From Duganella flavida (GTDB lineage Bacteria; Pseudomonadota; Gammaproteobacteria; Burkholderiales; Burkholderiaceae_D), in contig NZ_WWCN01000003.1 of NCBI RefSeq assembly GCF_009857445.1, forward strand, positions 1 through 64,000: a stretch of DNA of 64,000 bases, in the 5' to 3' direction. Below are positions 9,147 to 16,051 of the stretch, in pieces. The translations under genes were made by a program, and so were the position numbers. Each line of letters opens with the position of its first letter. Position 1 is the first letter of the stretch. The notes under the pieces were generated by a model. It saw only the letters and a list, made by a program, of their open reading frames with translations. It was not told the origin of the DNA and made no database searches.

Positions 9147-9902
9147 TTAAATGCTAACGCCAAGCCATAGGGATACCCAAGGCTTTACGACAGACGGGTC
9201 GCCCTTCCGATCATCCTTGCTCACGAAGTCCTTGCCAAAAAGGACGCCGGCGCTGAACTTGGAATCCTTGATTGTACTCAGCGTGAATCCAAGAGAAGCC
9301 GAAAACGCCCCGATGTTTTGGTTGGCGGTCTTTGCCTCGTTCGGCACTGATACCAAGGCTATGCCGGCGGCGAATACGGGCCTCAGTTCATATCCAAAAC
9401 CCTGAAGAACGGACCAGCGGACACCGATATAAGGCGCTATCGTCGCTGAGTTCACTAGTTTTTTGTCGTCACCGAGGCGGAATTTAAATGGTACGACCAG
9501 TGCGCCATAAGAGAGGCCAGTCGCCTTTATTGCAACTGAGTTATAGGTCGAGTTCGCGATTTTATAAGTGGTACCTTTTTGTACAGATTTGGCGCTCCCG
9601 CACGTATCTGTGCTCTTTGGCGCTTGCACGCCATGGAATTCTACGAACGTAAAATCGTTCGTTTTGCTTGTGATTGAGAGCGACGATTCGGATCCGGCGC
9701 AACGTGGTTGCTTGTCGACGTCTGCAGCGTCGGTTACTGGAACAAACCCGTACACATCGGTATGAAGTGCGAGGTGGTCACCGATGTCGTTGCCATCGCT
9801 ACTTGGGTATTTTGGATCACCATCGCCGACAGCGAGTGCATGCGAGGCTGAGAGAGCGAGCGCTGTAACAAACGCGGCTTTCAATGCGAACGAATTTTTC
9901 AT
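9147..9902 (-). CDS. Exported protein, probable outer-membrane beta-barrel
   Basis: The start is ATG 9902, preceded by AGGGAAAAAA and followed by a signal peptide (MKNSFALKAAFVTALALSAS, cleaved after HALA). The 251-residue protein ends in alternating strands (APYIGVRWSVLQGFGYEL, GAFSASLGFTLSTI, FSAGVLFGKDFVS, KPWVSLWLGVSI), like a small outer-membrane barrel, though the last residue is Ile rather than Phe. Two Cys (in QPRCAGSE and TDTCGSA) may form a disulfide. It lies convergent to the preceding phage gene and is less GC-rich, so a lysogenic-conversion role is possible. No specific family is recognised. Confidence 0.6.
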   Translation of the reverse strand: MKNSFALKAAFVTALALSASHALAVGDGDPKYPSSDGNDIGDHLALHTDVYGFVPVTDAADVDKQPRCAGSESSLSITSKTNDFTFVEFHGVQAPKSTDTCGSAKSVQKGTTYKIANSTYNSVAIKATGLSYGALVVPFKFRLGDDKKLVNSATIAPYIGVRWSVLQGFGYELRPVFAAGIALVSVPNEAKTANQNIGAFSASLGFTLSTIKDSKFSAGVLFGKDFVSKDDRKGDPSVVKPWVSLWLGVSI

Positions 9903-10307
9903 TTTTTTCCCTAGGTTTTGAATCAGATACCGTCTGACGCGGTTCCCTGATGTTATCAATTTGAAATTGTCTAAACAATCATTATGGGAAAATATCCAAT
10001 ATTTGTTGTTCTGGCGTCAATAGTGACTATTAAATGAAAAGGGAGTGGCTGTGTGCAACTACGCAAGCAACGTTGCTCGGTAGCTTGTTGATAGCCCTCG
10101 ATTAGTACGTTAACGTCTACCTACACACACTCCCGGCACTCGTAATGCAGGCTTCAAGCCTCACCGATAGCTAGGATTCGAGGCTAGCACCAATCCATTG
10201 ATGCTTTCGCTCGAGTGTACAGCTCACTTCGCAGATAGCGCTGGAGCGCAAAACGAAGCCACCCTTGCGGTGGCTTTTTCATTTCCCGCGCCAGATCGCG
10301 AGGCCCC
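9903..10307. other. Gene-free stretch inside the prophage
   Basis: I see no coding frame of quality in these ~400 bases. The first ~120 are AT-rich and probably hold the promoter of the exported protein on the minus strand. A GTTAACGTC-containing segment (10109-10128) resembles one at 8549-8568. The right end has a terminator-like hairpin. Confidence 0.5.
10257..10279 (+). terminator. Intrinsic terminator-like hairpin
   Basis: AAGCCACC, loop CTTGC, GGTGGCTT, then a run of T. This is a strong stem followed by TTTT. No intact gene lies directly upstream on this strand, so it may be left from a deleted phage gene. Confidence 0.65.
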
Positions 10308-10451
10308 ATGAATACCGACCTGACTTCCGCCGATTACCTCGCCCGGATTCGTTGGATTCGCATGTGCATGGCGTTGCTCGCTGTGCAGAACGACATGGCC
10401 GCCGCGCGCGGTGCCGCAACGACGCTGCCACGTGAGCCGGCGCGCTGGTAG
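10308..10451 (+). CDS. Small prophage protein (47 aa)
   Basis: The frame from ATG 10308 to TAG 10449-10451 encodes a 47-residue, Ala/Arg-rich protein starting MNTDLTSADYLARIRWIRMC. It is followed 22 bases later, after an AGGAG site, by the next phage gene. Composition and spacing fit the small genes found between phage structural genes. Function unknown. Confidence 0.45.
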   Translation: MNTDLTSADYLARIRWIRMCMALLAVQNDMAAARGAATTLPREPARW

Positions 10452-10473
10452 CGCCGCCCACCAGGAGATCACT

Positions 10474-10725
10474 ATGACCACCACCGCCACCATGCGCGCC
10501 AAGCTACAGGTCCGCAACGTCGAGAACTTCACCACCAGCGAGCGCGTCACCTTCGGCACCGTCTGCAAATCGGGTGGCTAATCGGCCGATGGTACGGACG
10601 AGGACAACACCTTCGCAAAGTGGACGCCGTCTGCCGATCTGACCATGACGATCAACACCCCCGCGCTGCTGGGCAAGCACAAGATCGGCGATAAATTCTA
10701 CGTGGACTTCTCGCCAGCCGATTAA
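10474..10725 (+). pseudogene. Small phage protein with an in-frame stop
   Basis: A well-placed AGGAG precedes ATG 10474. The frame reads MRAKLQVRNVENFTTSERVT and stops at TAA 10579-10581, but in the same frame continues as SADGTDEDNTFAKWTPSADL and KIGDKFYVDFSPAD to TAA 10723-10725. The whole looks like one 83-residue gene of the kind seen in tailed-phage genomes (conserved DEDNTFAKW and YYVDF-like ending), broken by one nonsense codon. Exact role unknown. Confidence 0.6.
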
Positions 10726-10923
10726 GTCCGCGTGCGCAGGCCGCGCGAAGCCGGCCGCCAAGGAGGTGCATCATGAAGAAGTAGCGCCGCCAATCACTTT
10801 GTAGAAAACCATCAGCCGACCGCCGGGACGCTGTAACCCGGTACCCGAATTCGCTGTACCGGCGTTAGTCCCGGAGCTGCGGCCATGGATGAGACCGCAG
10901 GTCAGCATGCAGTATCCGCTGGT

Positions 10924-11469
10924 TTATGCTCGGCGACGTGCAATAGCGCCCAGTAAAGAAATGCCAGCGAGGAGCATCAAATATGCTGTAGGCTCCGGCA
11001 CCGCAGTGATCGAAGCGTCGACCAGGCCAGTCCAACTTGGGCCGCCATTCGCGACGATCTCAACATACCGACCACTTGTCGAGAGGTTGAGGGTGATCAC
11101 CTCGGCGTTGTGTCCGGCGGCGTCGGCGAATGTGGCGATCGGCGTCAATAAGCTCCAGTCCGAGCCAATCGCAGTATCCGATACATACACGTTTTGCCAA
11201 ATCGATCCGTTCGGCGCCATCGTGATCGTGTATTTGATGCTAGAGAGGGAGAGGGATGAGCCGAGATCGACTTGCACCCATTGCGTGCCAAAGTTACCGG
11301 ACGACCACCAGCCACCGTTGAAGAGTTCCTGAGCGGTCTGCCCACCATAGCTACCGCTTTCAGTGTAGCTGCCGGAGGACAGACCTGCCGCGATGTTATC
11401 CGCGGCATGCGACGAGGCTGCAAACACAGTAAGCGCTGCAGCCGCCAATACGGAAGTTAATTTACGCAT
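10924..11469 (-). CDS. PEP-CTERM protein with discoidin-like (F5/8 type C) domain
   Basis: The start is ATG 11469, after AGGGTGTGAAG and directly before a signal peptide (MRKLTSVLAAAALTVFAASSHA). The 181-residue protein has a discoidin-like fold: ELFNGGWWSSGNFGTQWVQVDLG, SIKYTITMAPN, then a strand-rich tail. It ends with a textbook exosortase signal: VPEP, a hydrophobic helix (AYLMLLAGISLLGAIA) and RRRA. It is probably exported and sorted by EpsH/XrtA-type exosortase in connection with exopolysaccharide, and may bind sugar. It is embedded among prophage genes, on the opposite strand, which is unusual. The exosortase itself is not in the window. Confidence 0.85.
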   Translation of the reverse strand: MRKLTSVLAAAALTVFAASSHAADNIAAGLSSGSYTESGSYGGQTAQELFNGGWWSSGNFGTQWVQVDLGSSLSLSSIKYTITMAPNGSIWQNVYVSDTAIGSDWSLLTPIATFADAAGHNAEVITLNLSTSGRYVEIVANGGPSWTGLVDASITAVPEPTAYLMLLAGISLLGAIARRRA

Positions 11470-11741
11470 CTTCACACCCTGTTCAAATGGTTTCGTGAAT
11501 TCGATTTCCATTGGTGATGACACCAATGACTCTTTCCAGTTTTTCCTGCCCCCATCGAATTTCACGCGCGCTACCCTACTAATTAAAAATTTTCTGGTTT
11601 TCGTGAAATGCAAGGGGGGACTGGATAGGAACGTTATCGAAATTGCCTGTACCAGTCTACGATGTAAATGCATCAAGACTAGCGAAACACTAGTCACATC
11701 AGAACAGGCCCGTAAGGCCATCGTATGGCAGCCGGTCGGCG

Positions 11742-11822
11742 TGCGACATCAACCGGGAGCACGTGCGCAATGTGTTCCAGGTGCGGCCGACGAAGTACAT
11801 CACGGCATGGGCGACGTTGTGA
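11742..11822 (+). pseudogene. C-terminal remnant of a phage gene upstream of the spanin gene
   Basis: A frame reading CDINREHVRNVFQVRPTKYI and then TAWATL ends at TGA 11820-11822, overlapping the start region of the spanin gene. The coding-like ending and the overlap suggest a tail of a lost gene. No upstream part in the same frame is convincing. Confidence 0.35.
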
Positions 11823-12367
11823 GCTGGCACGGCATTCTCGCGGCCGCGCTGGCCGCTGGTGCGCTGATCGCAGCCGAGCAAGCCTACGAAGAGCACCTGA
11901 TTTCTAGGGGTGACAAGATCGGCTCTGATCGCGTGCAGGGGCAGTGGGAAAAACGCGAAGCGACCATTAAGGTAGACGCGGAACGTGAGGCGGCCGTAGA
12001 CTCAGCCCGCGCCCGCGCCGAAACCGCAGCACTTCAATCGAAGTTTGACCAGCTGGCCGGACGCCAGCAGAAAGATCGGGTGGACCATGAAATCGCTACA
12101 AAAATCGCTGTTGCCGCTGCTCTTGCTGGCACTGAGCGCCTGTCAATCGCCATTGCCCCAGCTGCAACCGACTCGGTACGTGAAGGCGGAGAAGGTCAAA
12201 GTGCCGGACCTCGAGCCGGCGCTGCGCGAGAAACGCGAGCCGACCTCCAGCCGACAACTGCTGGAGCTATTCTACGAATCGCCGGCGACTATGGACAGCT
12301 TGTGCGGGACTATAACGCAGTCGTCGAACGATTCGATGCAGCGCGGGTTACTTGCAATACAGAATGA
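11807..12367 (+). CDS. Rz-like i-spanin
   Basis: From ATG 11807 (alternative GTG 11819) the frame gives an N-terminal membrane anchor (GILAAALAAGALIAA) followed by a long charged helix (GQWEKREATIKVDAEREAAV, ARARAETAALQSKF) and a C-terminal helix (DYGQLVRDYNAVVERFDAAR). This is the layout of inner-membrane spanins, which with an outer-membrane lipoprotein fuse the two membranes in the last step of phage lysis. The decisive support is the Rz1-like lipoprotein gene lying within it in another frame. No holin or endolysin is recognisable next to it, so the lysis cassette is incomplete. Confidence 0.7.
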   Translation: MGDVVSWHGILAAALAAGALIAAEQAYEEHLISRGDKIGSDRVQGQWEKREATIKVDAEREAAVDSARARAETAALQSKFDQLAGRQQKDRVDHEIATKIAVAAALAGTERLSIAIAPAATDSVREGGEGQSAGPRAGAARETRADLQPTTAGAILRIAGDYGQLVRDYNAVVERFDAARVTCNTE

Positions 12368-12374
12368 CGACTAG
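12087..12374 (+). CDS. Rz1-like o-spanin lipoprotein, embedded in the Rz-like gene
   Basis: The start ATG 12087 opens a lipoprotein signal peptide (MKSLQKSLLPLLLLALSACQ) with the lipobox ALSAC. The mature part is Pro-rich near its start (SPLPQLQPTRY), as usual for Rz1 proteins. It is read in a frame different from the enclosing i-spanin gene and ends 7 bases after it, the classic Rz/Rz1 overlap. The product would be anchored in the outer membrane and pair with the i-spanin. Confidence 0.75.
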   Translation: MKSLQKSLLPLLLLALSACQSPLPQLQPTRYVKAEKVKVPDLEPALREKREPTSSRQLLELFYESPATMDSLCGTITQSSNDSMQRGLLAIQNDD

Positions 12375-12521
12375 CGCGGATTGGTCTAAATATTCTCATT
12401 GCTGGCGTTAGAGTTTCTCATACCTCACTGCAACTCACTCTCACAAGTCCGTCCCACCAGACCTCGTCAATCGCCCCGACATTCTCTGGTTGGCAGACGG
12501 TCGTGTAAAAAGCACCTTACA

Positions 12522-13436
12522 TCAAGCGATCTCAGGAGTGGCAAGGCCACAAAATACCCATTTCCGCCCCGACTCAACAACAAACGCCTCCAGTTCCGCA
12601 CAAGGTCCAGGATTACAGTAATGTACTACCGCATCCAAGGGTAGTGCTGAAATTATTTGATCTATCTCGGGCCGATCAACCACCCCATAAGAGTGACCAA
12701 TTACTACACAATGCTTAGTCGCAGCATAACGGTGTTTAATCTCCTCCCACATGTGGCTCTGCCAGCTAAAATCTTGAAAAATATTTCTTTCGTGTGGCAG
12801 GACGGTGTATGCCTCTCTCCTTGGGTGCATTGTGCGATCCGCTGGAACCTCTTTGTATGAATGAGTGTCGTTCTTTTCTTGTAAAACTCTAATCGGATAG
12901 CCGTAGCCAGCGACAATTGTATTGTCGCCCATATCAAATCGATTGCAGCCATGAGGTTTGAATATGCTCAAGTACTTATCATGAAAACCATTTATGCATA
13001 ACAATGGAATTCCAGTATTATAAATTGCTTTCTCCAATGTTGAATCATAATTAAAAGAAACTGCCCCTGAAATTCTTTGTATGTTTTCGTTTATAAAAAC
13101 GAACCACTTCCACTTTGGCCATATAATAAGTTGTTGATCCAAGTGAGCAAAAGCCAACGCCAAGAAATGTCGGGCCTCAACTCGCAAACGAACATCGCCG
13201 TTTTCAATAATCTCCCTAAACAGGAGAAAATTGTCGCCGGAAAATGAATCTAAGTTCTTGGTTACGTATGCGTGGAACTGTGGGAACGCATCCTGCCACT
13301 TTAAATCGCCAGACTCTTGTTTTATATTAAAATTCCAGTTGAGTGGCTTTGAGGTGTTGATACCCGCATAGAAATTGCCATATCTGCAAAGATCTATAGA
13401 TAAACCATTTCCAACAATTAGCAACACATCGTTCAT
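12522..13436 (-). CDS. SIR2-like domain protein, candidate phage-defence gene
   Basis: The 304-residue protein opens with VLLIVGNGLSIDL (residues 4-16), a Rossmann-type nucleotide-binding start. It has SFNYDSTLEKAI (127-138), KPHG (160-163) and CVVIGHSYGVVDRPEIDQII (243-262). This order (GxGxS, FNYD, K-x-H-G, late G-(H/Y)-S) is that of SIR2-like proteins, many of which are NADases in abortive-infection systems; AbiH-type proteins look similar. No second effector or sensor domain is visible, so it might act alone. The gene is clearly AT-richer than its neighbours and lies on the opposite strand within a decayed prophage, as expected of cargo. Function is inference from motifs and context. Confidence 0.6.
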   Translation of the reverse strand: MNDVLLIVGNGLSIDLCRYGNFYAGINTSKPLNWNFNIKQESGDLKWQDAFPQFHAYVTKNLDSFSGDNFLLFREIIENGDVRLRVEARHFLALAFAHLDQQLIIWPKWKWFVFINENIQRISGAVSFNYDSTLEKAIYNTGIPLLCINGFHDKYLSIFKPHGCNRFDMGDNTIVAGYGYPIRVLQEKNDTHSYKEVPADRTMHPRREAYTVLPHERNIFQDFSWQSHMWEEIKHRYAATKHCVVIGHSYGVVDRPEIDQIISALPLDAVVHYCNPGPCAELEAFVVESGRKWVFCGLATPEIA

Positions 13437-13542
13437 GAAAAGTATTCCTTTTTATTTTATAAGGTGATTTGGTGGCAAGCCCGAACTGGGCGTGCGCTCG
13501 ATGAGATTGGTCGAAGGCGACTAATGAGAACCACTAACGGCT

Positions 13543-13776
13543 TTAGAGGGAGTTTTGAGGCAGCCCGACAATCACAAGTTGGCCGGGCCGGTACACCTCG
13601 AATCGTTCTTCGCCATCGATGTGCCAGACGCAATAAATCCCATTCCTCACTCCCTCCCAATCGTGCTGCTCGCCTAGCGCGTTGTTGGTCACCTCCATGA
13701 TCTGTCCGTCAGGATCACCGACAGCGCGCACCAGGCTGCCCACCGGCGGGCGACCGTCCTTCATTTCGTTTTTCAT
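13543..13776 (-). CDS. Small prophage protein downstream of the SRAP gene
   Basis: The 77-residue product (GSLVRAVGDPDGQIMEVTNN, then YCVWHIDGEERFEVYRPGQL) looks like a small SH3-like beta barrel. Its ATG (13776) overlaps the end of the SRAP remnant (ATGA), so the two were one transcription unit. No membrane segment or signal peptide. I do not know the function. Confidence 0.55.
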   Translation of the reverse strand: MKNEMKDGRPPVGSLVRAVGDPDGQIMEVTNNALGEQHDWEGVRNGIYCVWHIDGEERFEVYRPGQLVIVGLPQNSL

Positions 13777-14472
13777 ATCAATCCCATCTGGCTATCCGGC
13801 GCCGGCGCGGTCGGCTCGGTCTTCTTGGCGCGCGGCGGCACCGGGAATTCCCACGCACGCATTTTCTCGGCTGGATAATGGCGCAGGAAGCTGCACGCAT
13901 ACTCCGGGTCTTGCAGTTTAACTAGTCGTCCCATTCAGCCTGCGGCACAATCACCAGCGCACGCTTTTCATCGCCCGGCGTGTGGAACCGGCGCATCAGC
14001 GGGTGTTCGTCGGCGTTAATCGTGAGCTGCGTGAAGCTATGCTCCGGGCCGCTCTCACCTTCCCATTCGCGCACAGGCCACCCACCGCAAACATCGACTC
14101 GTCGGCCATGCCGATTCCCCAGCGCACAGGCTTTCCGCTTTCGTAGTTCGGTTCGTAGAAGGCGGTCATCGGTACCAGGCATTGCTGCGACTTCTTCCAC
14201 GCACCTGAGAATGAGCGCAATTGGCCGACCGTTTCGGCGCGTGCGTTCATCGTGTCGAACGGCCGGACGCCGACGGGGATACGCTTGCGCGGCACGATGC
14301 CGTAGCTAGCCAGCATGCCTTCGCGCTTGCCATCGGCGCCGCGCCGCACGATTGGCGCACCGTAGTCCTTCCACGTTTCCGTTTTCCAAAAGCCGGTGTC
14401 GTGCAGGTCGATGATCACGCCCATGACGGCGTCGAGCATTTCAGGATCTGGTGGGCGGAAGTTGACGCACTT
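13773..14472 (-). pseudogene. SOS-response-associated peptidase (SRAP/YedK-HMCES family), start codon lost and frames broken
   Basis: SRAP proteins crosslink abasic sites through an N-terminal Cys exposed after removal of Met. Here CVNFRPPDPEMLDAVMGV is preceded not by ATG but by AAG (14470-14472), with GGAG spaced six bases before it exactly as for a start codon. Family features follow: TMNARAET, CLVPMTAFYEPNYESGKPV (with the Glu of FYEP). The frame shifts near 14095, where REWEGESGPEHSFTQLTINA (with the active-site-type H-P-L-M later) appears in another frame. A TAG at 13922-13924 and a further shift near 13905 interrupt the C-terminus. The fragment from TTG 14484 would bury the Cys, so activity is very unlikely. 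Confidence 0.8.
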
Positions 14473-14527
14473 GGCTTGCTCCAAGTGTTAATAAGCAAAT
14501 AATAGCGCTAAACCGCCGAAGTGATTA

Positions 14528-14547
14528 TACTGTTTATGTGCACAGTG
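14528..14547. promoter_or_regulatory. LexA (SOS) box
   Basis: TACTGTTTATGTGCACAGTG contains CTG-N10-CAG with the usual TACTG start, matching the LexA operator consensus of gamma- and betaproteobacteria. It sits between the SRAP remnant (minus) and the unknown gene at 14564 (plus), 16 bases before the latter's start, so it could repress both until DNA damage. Confidence 0.75.
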
Positions 14548-14563
14548 TTTACTTGAGGCAAGA

Positions 14564-15238
14564 ATGAAGGTGTGGGCACAAAGGCGGCGGGAGGACGGCG
14601 CAGCGCTGGCCAGTCTGGTGCCGGTGGTGGAGGGCGCGTCGCTGCTGGAGCTACTGGTGGTCGACACGACGCTGGAAGGAAACCGGCGCACATCGAAAGT
14701 CGCGAGGCTGCAGACGATTGGCGAGCAGCGTATTCTCGCGCAGCTGGCGGTGCCGGAGCTCGTTCAGTTGAAGGGCTGGACACTGGCCCTCAGCGGGATC
14801 GAGGAGCGGAAGGGCGAGTCTAAACGAGTCCGCGGTACATCGCAGACCTGGGTGTGCCAACTCTACGTGCCAGGCAACGCGGTTGGCTTTCGGGTCAAGG
14901 ATTTGCACCGGGCGGGCGTGGCGATACCTAGGGGCGCGGTACGGGAAGGTAGTGGTACGCGCGGCCGACTGGTGGTGGCCGGCGACCATTCCAACGCGCT
15001 CCATCGCAATACGACATGCGCCGAGCTGCACAGCCACCAGATTGCCACTTTCCCGCAGAAGCGTTTGATCAACTGCAGTCTGCTGTGGATGTCCGATTCC
15101 ACCTTCGAGCTGGGTGGCCTGCATGTTAGCCCGGCTCACGATGATCGGCCAGAGCAGCTCGAGCGCGCCGGTTGGCTGTGCGAGCTCGATACCGAAGTGC
15201 GAGAACTGTCGAAGCGAGAGGCACGCCTGTTGCGCTAG
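14564..15238 (+). CDS. Unknown protein behind a LexA box, divergent from SRAP
   Basis: The 224-residue frame begins MKVWAQRRREDGAALASLVP after GAGGCAAGA, 16 bases beyond the LexA box. Its N-terminal half looks well-formed (LLELLVVDTTLEGNRRTSKV, KGWTLALSGIEERKG, QTWVCQLYV), resembling a beta-rich domain. The C-terminal half (LLWMSDSTFELGGLHVSPAH, EVRELSKREARLLR) is less regular but keeps GC-rich third positions. Large frames on the opposite strand here are Gln/Arg/His-rich and judged to be shadows. SRAP-adjacent genes are often DNA-damage functions, so a repair-related role is plausible but not shown. A frameshift in the middle cannot be excluded. Confidence 0.5.
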   Translation: MKVWAQRRREDGAALASLVPVVEGASLLELLVVDTTLEGNRRTSKVARLQTIGEQRILAQLAVPELVQLKGWTLALSGIEERKGESKRVRGTSQTWVCQLYVPGNAVGFRVKDLHRAGVAIPRGAVREGSGTRGRLVVAGDHSNALHRNTTCAELHSHQIATFPQKRLINCSLLWMSDSTFELGGLHVSPAHDDRPEQLERAGWLCELDTEVRELSKREARLLR

Positions 15239-15827
15239 TTCAGTGTAATTCTCAGTGTAATTCAGTGCAAAAAACTGGCATTCAGAGACGTCCTTGAGAA
15301 ATTCCTCCCTATGAGAGCACTGCGTTTTCGCTACAGCAATGGCATTCACACTGCAGGGGTCGCAAGTTTGAAATTTGCACCTCTGGCTTCAGCTGTTCTT
15401 GGTCCGACCATCGTGCTCCTGTCTCCTGAGGTTTTATGTATGCTGGCCCAAGGAGGTCACCATTTAAAAATCGTCTGGGGTCTAGCAAATTGGTTTTGGG
15501 GGTCGTTTTGGGAGTCGCGAATGTTACCAATGCTCTTTAGACAGCCGTTTTTCGCTCTGCTCGGGATTTCAATACGGCTCCCACCGTCCCATCCTACTCA
15601 AGCGTTCTGAATTGATGGCATTTCGGATGGTATCGAGTCGTCGATAGAGCAAGAAGTCTTTATGGATCAAGGGCTTGCGTGGTCAATTAATAATCGAATG
15701 GGAGTGACGAGTCCGCTATAACCTTTTGATTTTAAAGGAAAAATTGCGAAAATATCGGAGGCGCGGTTTGAATTATCACCAGCGCGTACAGCTAGGATTG
15801 GATGGCTGATTTTGCTAAGTGGCATCG
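15239..15827. other. Gene-poor junction between prophage and tRNA block
   Basis: No credible gene is seen. Near 15239-15270 there are three spaced copies of TCAGTG(TAAT). At about 15490-15520 there is GGGGGTCGTTTTGGGAGTCG, a type of near-repeat sometimes found just upstream of tRNA-targeting integrase genes. No integrase can be read. This is probably the worn right end of the prophage. Confidence 0.4.
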
Positions 15828-15889
15828 GATTGGCTATGCAGCGGCCTGTAAAGCCGCGTAGATCGGTTCGACTTCCATCCTCGCCTCCA
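15828..15889 (+). pseudogene. tRNA-Cys remnant, copy A
   Basis: The 3' two thirds of a tRNA-Cys-like sequence (GGCTATGCAGCGGCCTG...AAAGCCGCG, TTCGACT arm, CTCGCCTCCA). The anticodon position reads GTA instead of GCA, and the D-arm and acceptor 5' strand are not recognisable. It is the most complete of three such copies. Confidence 0.6.
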
Positions 15890-15900
15890 AAGACTCCGAA

Positions 15901-15976
15901 GCGGGAGTAGCTCAGTTGATAGAGCGTAACTTTGCCAAGGTTGAGGTCAAGAGTTCGAGACTCGTCTTCCGCTCCA
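15901..15976 (+). pseudogene. tRNA-Gly(GCC) copy A, degenerate
   Basis: Same layout as the intact copy at 20769, with anticodon GCC, but with several substitutions: the anticodon stem (TAACT/GGTTG) and T-stem (AAGAG/CTCGT) have mismatches and the acceptor 3' strand is CTTCCGC. It ends in CCA. It is probably not functional. Confidence 0.65.
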
Positions 15977-15986
15977 AAATGTATAA

Positions 15987-16012
15987 GGGCAGCCCTGTGT
16001 GGCTGCCCTTTT
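15987..16012 (+). terminator. Terminator after tRNA block A
   Basis: GGGCAGCC, six-base spacer, GGCTGCCC, then TTTT. The same hairpin follows the other two tRNA-Gly copies. Confidence 0.7.
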
Positions 16013-16051
16013 GCTCTTGGGGCCGATACGTCTTCCCAAAGTTTTGAACCA

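Noticed and set aside
14651..15349. 232-codon minus-strand frame opposite the SOS-box gene
   Set aside because: Composition is irregular and no start context is seen; the plus-strand frame follows a LexA box and a ribosome binding site.
15309..15530. Short frame near the prophage end as an integrase remnant
   Set aside because: No tyrosine-recombinase motif (R...H-x-x-R...Y) is visible in any frame. Only a vague repeat near 15490 resembles att-region sequence.
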